64,000 bases of DNA, taken from assembly GCA_021648375.1 (NCBI GenBank), contig JAKISW010000005.1, positions 39,660 to 103,659 of the forward strand, written 5' to 3'. The position numbers were made by a program, and so were the translations under genes. Positions 1 through 8,381 of this stretch are shown here, piece by piece (positions within the stretch are counted from its first letter, which is position 1; each line of letters begins with the position of its first letter). The notes below the pieces were generated by a model. That model saw only the letters and a program-made list of their open reading frames with translations. It did no database searches and was not told where the DNA came from. The DNA is from Devosiaceae bacterium. GTDB lineage: Bacteria; Pseudomonadota; Alphaproteobacteria; Rhizobiales; Devosiaceae.

Positions 1-508
1 TTCTGGAATTGAAACGGTTGAAGACATTAAGGGCGGAGTTTTAGCCTTTACTTCACCAACATCAAATTCTGGCTTTAAAGCGCCTTCTGCAATTTTGGCA
101 AGTGAATTTGACATGATTGCAGACCGTGATTTTGAACCTGCATTTTCGGGCAAGCACGATAATTCAATTCTTGGTGTTGCCAATAAGGATTATCCGGCTG
201 CCTCAATTGCCAACTCGGTATTGTCGCGGATGATTTCTCGCGGTGTTATTGAAGCTGATGATGTGATTTCAATCTATAAATCACAAACATTCCCAACAAC
301 AGGTTTTGGAACTGCATACAATCTGGTTCCTGAATTGCGTGCTAATATCGAAAAAGCATTCTTCACCTTTGATTGGGAAGGCACAAGCCTGCAGGAAGAG
401 TTTGAAAAATCAAACGAAGGGCAGTTCCTTGAAATGACTTATATTGAGTTCTGGGATGTTATTCGTAAAATTGATGCTGCAAACGGCGTTTCCTACGCCT
501 GCGAATAA
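1..508 (+). CDS. phnD: Phosphonate/phosphite ABC transporter substrate-binding protein, 3' part
   Basis: The gene enters from the left edge; the reading frame is open from base 2 and ends at TAA 506-508, so only the C-terminal 168 or so residues are seen. The fragment begins within the lobe carrying the family-typical run FTSPTSNSGFKAP, which resembles the anion-binding segment of PhnD-type periplasmic proteins. By family knowledge the protein captures phosphonate, phosphite or a related oxyanion in the periplasm and delivers it to the PhnE permeases. It is followed by a strong terminator and then phnC-phnE-phnE on the same strand, the usual order for this importer. The signal peptide lies outside the window, and the true ligand cannot be told from the sequence. 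Confidence 0.88.
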   Translation, partial: SGIETVEDIKGGVLAFTSPTSNSGFKAPSAILASEFDMIADRDFEPAFSGKHDNSILGVANKDYPAASIANSVLSRMISRGVIEADDVISIYKSQTFPTTGFGTAYNLVPELRANIEKAFFTFDWEGTSLQEEFEKSNEGQFLEMTYIEFWDVIRKIDAANGVSYACE

Positions 509-528
509 TAGCTGAAAACAATAGTATT

Positions 529-563
529 GCCCGCGCGTTTTGTAATGCGCGCGGGCATTTTTT
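529..563 (+). terminator. Intrinsic terminator or attenuator between phnD and phnC
   Basis: A perfect 9-bp GC-rich stem (gcccgcgcg at 529-537 with cgcgcgggc at 548-556) encloses a 10-nt loop and is followed by A and six T. It lies between the binding-protein gene and the ATPase gene of one importer. By analogy with other ABC operons it may give more binding protein than membrane complex through partial termination. Confidence 0.85.
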
Positions 564-602
564 ACACGTCATAAATTCTGGCGTGGTCATTGGGGTGAAA
601 GA

Positions 603-1394
603 ATGCTGAAGCTAGAAAAGCTCACAAAAGTTTATAAGACCGGAGACAAGGCGCTATCCGATGTGGATCTGGAAGTGCCAAAAGGGCAGGTAATTGCCTT
701 GATCGGCCCCTCTGGTGCTGGGAAAAGCACCTTGATCCGATGTGTAAATAGACTTGTTACGCCAACAAGCGGCAAGGCTATTCTTGACGGAGTTGACATT
801 ACGTCCCTTGGGGCTGGTGGTTTACGACGTGAGCGGCGTCGCATGGGTATGATATTTCAGGAATACGCGTTGGTGGAACGTCTTAGCGTAATGGAAAATG
901 TGCTTTCGGGCCGTTTGGGTTATGTGGGCTTTTGGCGCAGTTTTTTAAGAAAATTCCCCCAGTCTGATGTGGACGAGGCATATCGCTTGCTTGATCGGGT
1001 TGGTTTGCTGCATATGGCAGACAAGCGTGCCGATGAGCTTTCCGGCGGGCAACGCCAGCGGGTTGGTATCGCCAGAGCATTGATTCAAAACCCGGCAGTG
1101 CTGCTGGTTGATGAGCCTACAGCTTCTCTTGATCCAAAAACCTCGCGTCAGATAATGCGCTTGATTTGCGAACTCTGTGAAGAGCGCGGATTGGCGGCGA
1201 TTATTAATATTCACGATGTTAATCTGGCGATGATGTTTGTGCAGCGGGTTGTGGGCCTTGAAACCGGAAGAATTATTTTTGACGGCACCCCAAAACAATT
1301 AACCCCTGATGTTTTGACCAGCATTTATGGGGAAGAAGATTGGGAAGCAACCATTGAAACGGTTGACGATGATGACGAAGAAGGTGAAACGTGA
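603..1394 (+). CDS. phnC: Phosphonate ABC transporter ATP-binding protein
   Basis: A 263-residue ABC ATPase with Walker A GPSGAGKST (about residues 35-43), signature LSGGQRQRVGIARAL near residue 145 and Walker B VLLVDEPTASLD near 170. Length and the short acidic tail fit PhnC. It powers import by the two PhnE subunits encoded next; its stop overlaps the phnE start by 4 bp (GTGA), indicating translational coupling. The start is ATG at 603, preceded by ggggtgaaaga. The gene sits 40 bp after the terminator downstream of phnD. Family assignment is secure; whether the complex imports phosphonates, phosphite or phosphate esters is not decided by sequence. Confidence 0.93.
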   Translation: MLKLEKLTKVYKTGDKALSDVDLEVPKGQVIALIGPSGAGKSTLIRCVNRLVTPTSGKAILDGVDITSLGAGGLRRERRRMGMIFQEYALVERLSVMENVLSGRLGYVGFWRSFLRKFPQSDVDEAYRLLDRVGLLHMADKRADELSGGQRQRVGIARALIQNPAVLLVDEPTASLDPKTSRQIMRLICELCEERGLAAIINIHDVNLAMMFVQRVVGLETGRIIFDGTPKQLTPDVLTSIYGEEDWEATIETVDDDDEEGET

Positions 1395-2203
1395 GCGCGC
1401 AGCTTGAAGATTTCGTAGGCAAGCCCTGGCGTAAACCTCATTTCATCACCAACCCGTTTTGGCGTTGGAGTCTGATTGTTATAACCGTGGTCTATCTAAT
1501 CCTGGCGATCGGTTCGCTAGAAGTGAGCTGGCAGCGGGTTTATCTGGGCCTTGAGCGCGGATGGCGCTTTATTGTCGGATTTTCGCAACCCGATTTTGAA
1601 TCGCGCTGGTCTGATATTTACGATGGTATGGTTGAAAGTGTAATAATCACCATCACGTCTACCGTAGTTGGCATTGCGATTTCCATTCCAATTGCCCTTG
1701 GTGCGGCGAGCAATATTGCTCCGATGCCGGTATATTTATTGTGTCGTGGCATTATTTCCGTCTCCAGAGCGCTTAATGAAATTATTGTGGCGATTTTGCT
1801 GGTGGCGATCTTTGGATTTGGCCCGCTGGCTGGATTTCTTACTTTGAGTTTTGCCACCATTGGATTTTTAGCAAAATTGCTGGCTGAAGACATTGAAGAT
1901 ATGAATAAATCCCAGGCGGAAGCTGTTCGCTCTACCGGAGCTTCGTGGCTGCAATGGGTGAATTTTGGTGTGCAGCCGCAGGTAATGCCTCGTTTAATTG
2001 GCCTTTCAATTTATCGGCTGGACATAAATTTCAGGGAATCAGCGGTATTGGGGCTGGTTGGTGCCGGGGGAATTGGCGCGACTTTGAATACAGCCTTTGA
2101 CCGTTATGAATTTGACACGGTGGCGGCAATTTTGATCATGATTATCGCAACGGTGATGGTGCTTGAATTCCTGTCCGGATATATCAGGGCGAGGGTGCAA
2201 TAA
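1391..2203 (+). CDS. phnE: Phosphonate ABC transporter permease, first subunit
   Basis: A 270-residue inner-membrane permease with a hydrophobic segment near the N-terminus (about residues 25-45) and several further membrane helices. The EAA loop, EAVRSTGASWLQWVNFGVQPQ-like, lies about residue 177, and the conserved LGLVGAGGIG segment follows. It starts with GTG inside the end of phnC (4-bp overlap) and its TAA shares one base with the ATG of the second permease. Two different PhnE proteins next to each other are common in this importer family and probably form a heterodimeric channel. Confidence 0.92.
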   Translation: MSAQLEDFVGKPWRKPHFITNPFWRWSLIVITVVYLILAIGSLEVSWQRVYLGLERGWRFIVGFSQPDFESRWSDIYDGMVESVIITITSTVVGIAISIPIALGAASNIAPMPVYLLCRGIISVSRALNEIIVAILLVAIFGFGPLAGFLTLSFATIGFLAKLLAEDIEDMNKSQAEAVRSTGASWLQWVNFGVQPQVMPRLIGLSIYRLDINFRESAVLGLVGAGGIGATLNTAFDRYEFDTVAAILIMIIATVMVLEFLSGYIRARVQ

Positions 2204-3108
2204 TGCCCAGTAAAATTAATGCAAATAATGTAAAAACATGGCAGGTTCGCGATCGCAACGGACAGTTGTTTCGCTGGGCCTTGTGGATGGGCGCGGCAAT
2301 TCTGTTCTATATCAGCTGGATGCGCATATCCGACCAAACCACGTGGTATTTCTTTTTTGATGCGCCACGGATTGCCGCTGATATTGGCGGCAGGGCTTTT
2401 CCGCCCCGCTGGGAATATATTTTCAGCCTTGGCAAGCCCATATGGGATACGTTTAACATTGCGACTCTTGGAACGATTATTGCGCTGACAATTGCAGTGC
2501 CGGTGGCATTTCTGGCGGCGCGAAATACTTCGCCAAAACTGCCCCTGCATCCGATTATTGTGAGACTAATTCCGCGTTTTATCCATAACTTTGTTAAGAA
2601 AGTTACCGGGCAGGATATGGTTTCGGTGGGTATTGTTCGCCCGCTGGCGTTACTGGTGATCGTTTCAACCCGCTCCATTAACTCTTTGATCTGGGCCTTG
2701 CTTCTGGTTTCGATTGTTGGTCCGGGGGTTTTTGCCGGCTTACTTGCCATCTCAATCCGCTCCATCGGGTTTTGCGCAAAATTGCTTTATGAGGCGATTG
2801 AGGAAATTGATGAACATCAGGTTGAGGCGGTTAAGGCGACCGGAGCCAGCGGATGGCAGGTTATGGTCTATGGTATTGTGCCGCAGATTTTGCCGGCATT
2901 TGCTGGAATTGCTGTTTTTCGCTGGGATATTAATATCCGCGAGTCCACGGTTTTGGGCCTTGTTGGAGCCGGTGGAATTGGTCTGCAATTGCAAGGCTCC
3001 CTTAACATATTGGCATGGCCGCAGGTTTCGCTGATTTTGGGCGTGATCCTGATTGCTGTGATTATCGGTGAATTTATTTCTGCCAAAGTGCGTGCAGCAA
3101 TAATCTAG
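2203..3108 (+). CDS. phnE: Phosphonate ABC transporter permease, second subunit
   Basis: A 301-residue PhnE paralogue with the EAA loop EAVKATGASGWQVMVYGIVPQ around residue 207 and the same LGLVGAGGIG segment as its neighbour. It has a longer cytoplasmic loop near residues 110-145 than the first PhnE. Its ATG overlaps the previous TAA by one base. The stop codon TAG (3106-3108) lies inside a perfect 11-bp inverted repeat, so termination of translation and the transcript hairpin coincide. No C-P lyase or phosphonatase genes are visible in the window, so the fate of the imported compound is unknown here. Confidence 0.92.
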   Translation: MPSKINANNVKTWQVRDRNGQLFRWALWMGAAILFYISWMRISDQTTWYFFFDAPRIAADIGGRAFPPRWEYIFSLGKPIWDTFNIATLGTIIALTIAVPVAFLAARNTSPKLPLHPIIVRLIPRFIHNFVKKVTGQDMVSVGIVRPLALLVIVSTRSINSLIWALLLVSIVGPGVFAGLLAISIRSIGFCAKLLYEAIEEIDEHQVEAVKATGASGWQVMVYGIVPQILPAFAGIAVFRWDINIRESTVLGLVGAGGIGLQLQGSLNILAWPQVSLILGVILIAVIIGEFISAKVRAAII

Positions 3109-3125
3109 GGTCCTGACCCTAGATT
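3102..3125 (+). terminator. Stop-codon-overlapping hairpin after phnE, terminator-like
   Basis: Perfect 11-bp arms (3102-3112 and 3115-3125) are separated by CT. The core TAGGGTCCTGACCCTA contains the phnE TAG stop. A run of six T occurs 8 bases later (3133-3138), so it may work as a terminator, though the spacing is loose. The core also matches the ends of the inverted-repeat element at 31667-31948. Confidence 0.6.
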
Positions 3126-3209
3126 TTGAGTAGTTTTTTACTATTGGAATGCATGGATTATTGGTCTTGAAATCGCCCGTGATTATTCTGTTGGATATTT
3201 GGAAATAGT

Positions 3210-4115
3210 ATGAAAAATCTGAATACGGATTGGGCTTTTGCTCAATATGAGCGGGTGCGTTCAATACTGCCTGAAGCCAGTTTTCCTGATAAATGGAAAA
3301 CCATATCTCAGATGGAAGAAATTGCCGACCAGGTTGATGTATTTCTGCTGGATGCGTTTGGGGTTTTAAACGTGGGCCGAACAGTAATTCCCGGAGCGCC
3401 AGATTGGGTTTCCTCGCTGCAAAAAGCGGGTAAAAAAGTTCTGGTCGTGGCTAACGGCTCTTCAGTTTCTCCGGACGCCTCTTTGTTGCGGTTTAAGGAA
3501 ATGGGTTTTGAATTTGCGCCAGAGGATGTAATCGCTTCAAGAAATGTGCTGGGAAGCACTCTTAAGGGAAGATCGCAAAATCTCTGGGGAGTGATGCTGG
3601 CCTCAAATGGGGGAATTGACCAAGTGCCGGTTGCTACGGTTCATCTTGGTGAAAACCGAAGTGACTTTGACCGGGCGGAAGGATTTATTCTGTTTGGAAC
3701 CAGCGAATGGAGCGAGAAGCAACAGGAATTGCTGGTGGCCTCTCTACAGGACAATCCACGGCCGGTGCTGGTTGGCAACCCGGATATTGTGGCACCGCGT
3801 GAAAATGGGCTTAGCCTTGAGCCGGGATGGTTCGCCCATGATATTCATGAGCGCTGTGGAATTAAGCCGGAGTTTTTTGGCAAGCCGTTTACCAATATTT
3901 ATGAGCATGCATTGGAGCGGGTTGGGCCTGAAGTCGACCGGCAACGCATTGTAATGGTTGGTGATACATTGCACACTGATGTTTGGGGTGGAGCGGCAAT
4001 TGGAGCTAAAACCGTGTTGATGGCCGATTATGGATTGTTTGCCGGGCTGGATGTGGTGCCATTTATCGAAGCATCGGGAATAGTCCCCAATTGGATCATG
4101 ACGTCAAAAAATTGA
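3210..4115 (+). CDS. HAD superfamily class IIA hydrolase, TIGR01459-like
   Basis: A 301-residue protein with the nucleophile motif LLDAFGVL (Asp about residue 48), the NagD-like cap region and motif IV GDTLHTDVWGGAAIGA near residue 248. The aromatic-Gly pair after the nucleophile, in place of the usual second Asp, is normal for this subfamily. Such proteins are presumed small-molecule phosphatases of unknown substrate. It follows the phosphonate importer after 100 bp, past a hairpin, so it may be a separate unit. A link to phosphorus metabolism is only inferred from position. Confidence 0.85.
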   Translation: MKNLNTDWAFAQYERVRSILPEASFPDKWKTISQMEEIADQVDVFLLDAFGVLNVGRTVIPGAPDWVSSLQKAGKKVLVVANGSSVSPDASLLRFKEMGFEFAPEDVIASRNVLGSTLKGRSQNLWGVMLASNGGIDQVPVATVHLGENRSDFDRAEGFILFGTSEWSEKQQELLVASLQDNPRPVLVGNPDIVAPRENGLSLEPGWFAHDIHERCGIKPEFFGKPFTNIYEHALERVGPEVDRQRIVMVGDTLHTDVWGGAAIGAKTVLMADYGLFAGLDVVPFIEASGIVPNWIMTSKN

Positions 4116-4206
4116 TTTGTGCATTTTTTGATCTTTGATTGATGTTAACTGGAATACCGGGATAGGTTGCTGCTGCGTAATTAGTTTTTTTGGATAAGGA
4201 AATTTC

Positions 4207-4497
4207 ATGGCAGCGATTTTTGTGGCAACGATGAAGATCAAGGATGGCAAGAAAATGGGCGAGTATGGCGCCGGAGCCAGGGCCACCATCAAACAATATG
4301 GGGGCGAGATGGTTTTCCGTGCCAATAAACGCGAAGTTTTGGCCGGCAGCAGCGATGTTGATGCGGTGGTTATAGCCAGGTTTGCAGATATGGATGCGCT
4401 TAACGCCTGGCACAATTCTGCTGAATATCAGGCTATTATCCCCCTTCGGGATGAAGCTGTGGATATGGTTTTAGTTTCCTATGAGACGCCCTCATAA
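4207..4497 (+). CDS. DUF1330 family protein
   Basis: A 96-residue protein with the DUF1330 pattern: MAAIFVATMKIKDGKKMGEY at the N-terminus, a central GGEMVFRANKREVLAG and the C-terminal ARFADMDALNAWHNSAEYQ. The fold is a dimeric alpha-beta (ferredoxin-like) barrel related to antibiotic-biosynthesis monooxygenases, but no catalytic role is established for the family. The start ATG at 4207 follows ggataaggaaattt. It stands alone between the HAD gene and a convergent SDR gene, with no terminator visible. Confidence 0.85.
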   Translation: MAAIFVATMKIKDGKKMGEYGAGARATIKQYGGEMVFRANKREVLAGSSDVDAVVIARFADMDALNAWHNSAEYQAIIPLRDEAVDMVLVSYETPS

Positions 4498-4517
4498 CAA
4501 CATTGTTTGCGAAATCT

Positions 4518-5540
4518 CTAAACCAGCTTTTGTTCTATCATGCTGGTAACGGTTGCATTGATCGCTTGGTCGGTTTTTATGAAATCACGGCCTAAAATCT
4601 TGCGCGCGCGACTGTTGTTTAAGGCGTGTGATATTCCGAGCTGGCTGAGGCTGCCGCGTACATCTCCATCAAACAGGGAATAAATTCTTAAACCCCAATC
4701 GGGCATTTGAAATTTTGGCAGTTTGGGAGTGAATTGCGGAAAGCTGGATTTTATAACATTGGAAATTTGCATAATCCACATTCCTTCCGACGAGGAGATG
4801 AAGCGCTTGCCGCCACAATCGTCGGTTTGCATCGCCGCCATATGCATCGCCGCTACATCGCGCACATCAACTATGGGCAAATAAAACCGCGGGGCGGCGG
4901 GGATAGATCCACTTAACAGTCGTAAAATCAGTGCGCCTGACGTTCCGGGATCATCATCAAGCAATGGCCCGAGAATCAGAGTTGGATTGATGACAGCGAG
5001 GTCATTGGTGCGCCCCGCATCTTCCATGATTTCCCATGCTTTTTTTTCAGCCAGGGTCTTGGATTCAATATAGGCATTGACTTCCGGTGAGTTTAAATTG
5101 GTCCAGTCATCTTCGGTAAACGGGGCGGTGCGGGACTTTTCATGGCCATGCATAATTGCAACTGAAGATGAAGTTAAAACTATGTTTGCAACTTTGGCGG
5201 CCAGTGCAGCGTTTAGCGCCCGTTTGGTTCCCTCAACTGCCGGGCCGATAAGTTTCATTTTATCTTTTGGCATGGAGGTGACATATGGAGAGGCGGTATG
5301 CATTAGGATTTCAATGCCATCCATGGCGTTGCTCCAGCCCTCATCGCTATTCAGGTCAAGGGCGACAAATTCAAGATTATCTATATCTGCCCCGTGATTC
5401 TTTAGAGTTTGGCGCACTTTGTCACTTTTTTTGAGATTTCTGACGCTGCCGCGAACTTTATATCCGGATTTCAACAATTGTAGCGCGATGTGACCGCCCA
5501 GGAAACCTGATATGCCCGTGAGCAAAACCTTTTGCGTCAT
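4518..5540 (-). CDS. NAD(P)-dependent extended SDR, dihydroflavonol-4-reductase-like
   Basis: A 340-residue extended short-chain dehydrogenase/epimerase. The nucleotide-binding motif TGISGFLGGHIA is at residues 8-19, and the catalytic pair Tyr157/Lys161 lies in YIESK. Its closest recognisable type is the dihydroflavonol reductase/cinnamoyl-CoA reductase-like group, which in bacteria reduces aldehydes or ketones of undefined identity. It is transcribed away from the TetR gene at 5630, and the 89-bp gap holds a candidate operator, so it is a likely target of that regulator. Confidence 0.85.
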   Translation of the reverse strand: MTQKVLLTGISGFLGGHIALQLLKSGYKVRGSVRNLKKSDKVRQTLKNHGADIDNLEFVALDLNSDEGWSNAMDGIEILMHTASPYVTSMPKDKMKLIGPAVEGTKRALNAALAAKVANIVLTSSSVAIMHGHEKSRTAPFTEDDWTNLNSPEVNAYIESKTLAEKKAWEIMEDAGRTNDLAVINPTLILGPLLDDDPGTSGALILRLLSGSIPAAPRFYLPIVDVRDVAAMHMAAMQTDDCGGKRFISSSEGMWIMQISNVIKSSFPQFTPKLPKFQMPDWGLRIYSLFDGDVRGSLSQLGISHALNNSRARKILGRDFIKTDQAINATVTSMIEQKLV

Positions 5541-5559
5541 AATGAATTCCTTGAAACTG

Positions 5560-5581
5560 AACGAATTTAACTATATTCGTT
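5560..5581. promoter_or_regulatory. Candidate TetR operator between the SDR and TetR genes
   Basis: AACGAAT (5560-5566) and ATTCGTT (5575-5581) form a perfect 7-bp inverted repeat with an 8-bp spacer in the short divergent intergenic region. A further ATTCGTG follows at 5585-5591. Operator size and position fit autoregulation by the adjacent TetR-family protein; this is inferred, not shown. Confidence 0.45.
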
Positions 5582-5629
5582 TGATTCGTGAATTGTCAAT
5601 GGTGTTTATATGGTTATGATAGCTGAAAA

Positions 5630-6184
5630 ATGAGCGAAACCGTGAAAAAATTATCTGCGAACAGGCGCAATCAAATTCTGGATGCCGGGTTGGTGCTGGC
5701 GTTAAAAAATGGATTGCGGGGCACCAGCATGGAGGCTTTAGCTAGGGAGGCAGGTATCGCCAAACCTACGCTTTACAGTTATTTCCCTAACAAGGATGCG
5801 GTTTTTGTTGCAGTTTTGCAGCGAATATTTGAGCAGCTTCAACAACAGGTGGAAAAGAGCTTGAATGAAAAAGGTGATCTGGAGTTTCGAATTTCGTCTG
5901 CTCTGGCCTCAAAACACAAATTAATATGTAAACTATTGGAAGGCTCACCGCACCGGGAAGAAATTTATGGTGAAAAAAGCAAAATTGCAGCGAATGAAAT
6001 TGCCCAATTTGAAAATTGGTTGCAATTAAGGATATCTCAAACGCTACGAGACAGCAGGCGCGACCTGCCGCAAAATTATGCGCAATTGCTAATTGCCTGC
6101 GCTGAAGGCATTGCGCAAAAGGCCAGCACGGCCTCCCAGATTGGCCCTGCAATCCGGCTAATGGTTGAGAAACTTCTGGCGTAA
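5630..6184 (+). CDS. TetR/AcrR family transcriptional regulator
   Basis: A 184-residue repressor with an N-terminal helix-turn-helix: RRNQILDAGLVLALKNGLRGTS leads into MEALAREAGIAKPTLYSYF (about residues 30-50), the canonical TetR recognition helix. The C-terminal domain (about 70-184) should bind an unknown ligand. It is divergent from the SDR reductase and lies just upstream of the PPOX flavoprotein gene on the same strand (59-bp gap), so it may control one or both. Confidence 0.88.
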   Translation: MSETVKKLSANRRNQILDAGLVLALKNGLRGTSMEALAREAGIAKPTLYSYFPNKDAVFVAVLQRIFEQLQQQVEKSLNEKGDLEFRISSALASKHKLICKLLEGSPHREEIYGEKSKIAANEIAQFENWLQLRISQTLRDSRRDLPQNYAQLLIACAEGIAQKASTASQIGPAIRLMVEKLLA

Positions 6185-6243
6185 AGGGGATTAAATTTAG
6201 TTAAAGATGAAGAATAGACAAAATTATTTACAGGAGCCTGTCC

Positions 6244-6855
6244 ATGTCCGCCATTTCCAGTATTGCCGATCTTGAAAAACTCTACGGCTCTACTTCAAAA
6301 GCCGCCAGTGCAAAAGTCCTCAGCCGGCTTTCCAAATCCTATGCCAGCTTTATAAAGGCATCTCCGTTTGTGGCTTTGGCCAGTGTGGGAGAAGAGGGGA
6401 TTGATTGCTCCCCGCGCGGCGATCGGGGAAGTGTTGTCACAATCGCTAATGACAAAACCCTGCTCCTGCCGGATTGGCGGGGCAATAATCGTCTTGATAC
6501 ATTGCGGAATATAGTTTTGGACCCTCGGGTTTCCCTGATGTTTATGGTGCCCGGTTCCGAGGTGATTTTGCGGGTTAACGGGCGCGCAATTATTACCGCT
6601 GATAAAGAAATTTGTACCAGTTTTGAAATGGAAGGTAAGCACCCGACAACGGTAATTGCCATTGATATCAATGAGGTATATTTTCAATGTGCCAGAGCCA
6701 TAAAACGCGCTCAGTTGTGGAATGTCAGCGCTCAAAATGCCGCAATTAATCTACCCACGGCTGGTGATATGTTAAAAGAAGCCACCAATGGTGATTTTGA
6801 TGGCGAGGAATTTGATAAAAACTGGCCAGAACGCGCTGAAAAAAATCTTTGGTAA
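6244..6855 (+). CDS. Pyridoxamine 5'-phosphate oxidase-family FMN protein, MSMEG_1061-like
   Basis: A 203-residue split-barrel flavoprotein. The N-terminal helix region is followed by PFVALASVGEEGIDCSPRGDRG and LLLPDWRGNNRLDTLRNI, typical of the MSMEG_1061-like group of PPOX proteins that bind FMN or F420. The physiological substrate is unknown. The ribosome-binding GGAG sits in the small palindrome ACAGGAGCCTGT (6230-6241) just before the ATG. It follows the TetR gene and may be co-transcribed with it. Confidence 0.82.
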   Translation: MSAISSIADLEKLYGSTSKAASAKVLSRLSKSYASFIKASPFVALASVGEEGIDCSPRGDRGSVVTIANDKTLLLPDWRGNNRLDTLRNIVLDPRVSLMFMVPGSEVILRVNGRAIITADKEICTSFEMEGKHPTTVIAIDINEVYFQCARAIKRAQLWNVSAQNAAINLPTAGDMLKEATNGDFDGEEFDKNWPERAEKNLW

Positions 6856-6923
6856 ACCAATGTGTTTGGTGATTTTCTCGCTTGTTCCTGGTGGCGCACG
6901 TTGTTTGGAAGCAGGCTATTTTA

Positions 6924-7577
6924 ATGAATGATTTAATTTTGCAGCATTGGCAATTCCAAGCAAAAATTGCCGGCAATTCACTGATTATTCCTGATGGCTG
7001 TCGCGATCTGATTTTTAGGGCATCAGCGGGCAAAAAACCACATTGGCAAATTACTTCGCTGGATGATACCGCCTATAAAGTGAGTTCTGTGGTGGGTGAT
7101 TTTTTCATGGGTTATCGTTTCAGGCCGGGTATATCAATTGATGGGTTTGCTATACTAAGCGCATTAAAAAATTTGGAACCGGGAAAGGATGTGGCCGAAA
7201 AACATATCGAAGATATGATCAGCAATTATTGTTTGCGTTCTCCCAATACAGAACTGGCGTTGGCCTGTTTGGGGGCAGGGCGTAAAAATGTCAGTATGGC
7301 TGCAAGAGAACTTGGTATTGGCTTGCGCTCACTTCAGCGTTTGGTCCTGAAAGGCACCGGTAAAACACCAGCTTTTTGGACAGGATTGGCCCGGGCGCGA
7401 AAAGTGGCACGTGAACTGGCATCAGGAGGGGCGTTGGCACAAATCGCCTTTGATTTTGAATATAGTGACCAGGCTCATATGAGTCGTGATATAAAACGCT
7501 GGTTTGGGGTCAGTCCCGGCAGAATTAAATATCAGTCTGGGATTGTGACGCAACTAAATCAAGCAGGGTTTAGTTAG
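6924..7577 (+). CDS. AraC family transcriptional regulator
   Basis: About 217 residues starting from ATG 6924 (MNDLILQHW); an upstream in-frame ATG at 6882 exists but adds an unlikely 14-residue leader. The N-terminal half carries the segment IPDGCRDLIF seen in AraC proteins with a DUF6597-type sensory domain. The C-terminal half has the two helix-turn-helix units (MAARELGIGLRSLQRLV and LAQIAFDFEYSDQAHMSRDI). Target genes are not evident. Confidence 0.85.
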   Translation: MNDLILQHWQFQAKIAGNSLIIPDGCRDLIFRASAGKKPHWQITSLDDTAYKVSSVVGDFFMGYRFRPGISIDGFAILSALKNLEPGKDVAEKHIEDMISNYCLRSPNTELALACLGAGRKNVSMAARELGIGLRSLQRLVLKGTGKTPAFWTGLARARKVARELASGGALAQIAFDFEYSDQAHMSRDIKRWFGVSPGRIKYQSGIVTQLNQAGFS

Positions 7578-7617
7578 AGGAGCAAAGAACAGGTCATCAA
7601 TGCCGTTCAACATTGAT

Positions 7618-7968
7618 CTATGTCAGTTGAGCAATGAAGAATTTCAGTTGTTTTTTTTTGATCTGTTCGATTGTTTGCAATTTGATATGGCGGCGTAACT
7701 TCCCATTTCCCTCAAGCAGATTATTTGGATCATCCAAGCTGTGTCCCAAACCGAACTCAAAAGAAACATGGCTTTTATAGGCAAAAACTCCAGCAACATC
7801 GTGTTTCAACGAAAACATGATGCCGCCATACATCATGCGTTCACTACCGTTCGGATGAAGGGAAAAGAACAGTGAGCGGCATTGCTCGACAATTTCAAAT
7901 TTTTTAACGTCGGATTGGTGTAATTCGTTTAGAAAGGCCGCTACTTTTTCTTCGGGGAGTTTATCCAA
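7618..7968 (-). CDS. DUF1801 domain protein
   Basis: A 116-residue small protein of the DUF1801/YdhG-like fold, recognisable from HPNGSERMMYGGIMF, VAGVFAYKSHVSFEFGLGHSLDDP and the C-terminal GKLRRHIKL segment. Members have a ferredoxin-like frataxin-type fold and no agreed function. The start codon appears to be TTG (7966-7968), preceded by GGGATAGGTAAA on the coding strand. The gene is followed 35 bp upstream by the VOC gene on the same strand, so the two are probably co-transcribed. Confidence 0.8.
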   Translation of the reverse strand: MDKLPEEKVAAFLNELHQSDVKKFEIVEQCRSLFFSLHPNGSERMMYGGIMFSLKHDVAGVFAYKSHVSFEFGLGHSLDDPNNLLEGNGKLRRHIKLQTIEQIKKKQLKFFIAQLT

Positions 7969-8003
7969 TTTACCTATCCCATTAAAATTTCAGGAATGAT
8001 TTT

Positions 8004-8381
8004 TTAGATTGGGGTGCAGATTTCTATCAGAAAACCGTTTGGATCGCTGACATAGGCAATGGTTTGGCCCCACGGCATTTTTTCTGGCTCCCGTTGCAGT
8101 TTTGCGCCTGCTGTAATTGCTTTTTCAACACCTGCAGCCACATTATCTGTTTCCAGAGCAATTTCAAATGCAGGTTTTTTTGGATCAGGAATTGAGGCTG
8201 ATTTGCCCAATTCCTGCATGGATTTGCGCGATGCAAAAGCCAAAATGGTGGAGCCGGTATCCATCTCGCCATATTCAGAGCTTTCGTGCAGCATTTTGGT
8301 GGTGAAGCCAAAAGCCTTTTCGAAAAAATTCAAACTTTGAACAACGTTGCTGACATAGAGAATTGTATAGCGAAATTTCAT
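8004..8381 (-). CDS. VOC family protein (glyoxalase/bleomycin resistance fold)
   Basis: About 125 residues from ATG 8381 (MKFRYTILYVSNV). It shows the paired beta-alpha-beta-beta-beta units of the vicinal oxygen chelate fold: FRYTILYVSNVVQSLNFFEKA at the N-terminus, GMDTGSTILAF-like middle and ISDPNGFLIEI-like end (YVSDPNGFLIEIC). An upstream in-frame ATG adds 12 residues but lacks family similarity. No specific enzyme can be named. It precedes the DUF1801 gene in the same direction. Confidence 0.82.
   Translation of the reverse strand: MKFRYTILYVSNVVQSLNFFEKAFGFTTKMLHESSEYGEMDTGSTILAFASRKSMQELGKSASIPDPKKPAFEIALETDNVAAGVEKAITAGAKLQREPEKMPWGQTIAYVSDPNGFLIEICTPI

Noticed and set aside
3354..3360. 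Missing second catalytic Asp in the HAD protein
   Set aside because: The aromatic-Gly pair at this position is normal in the TIGR01459 subfamily.
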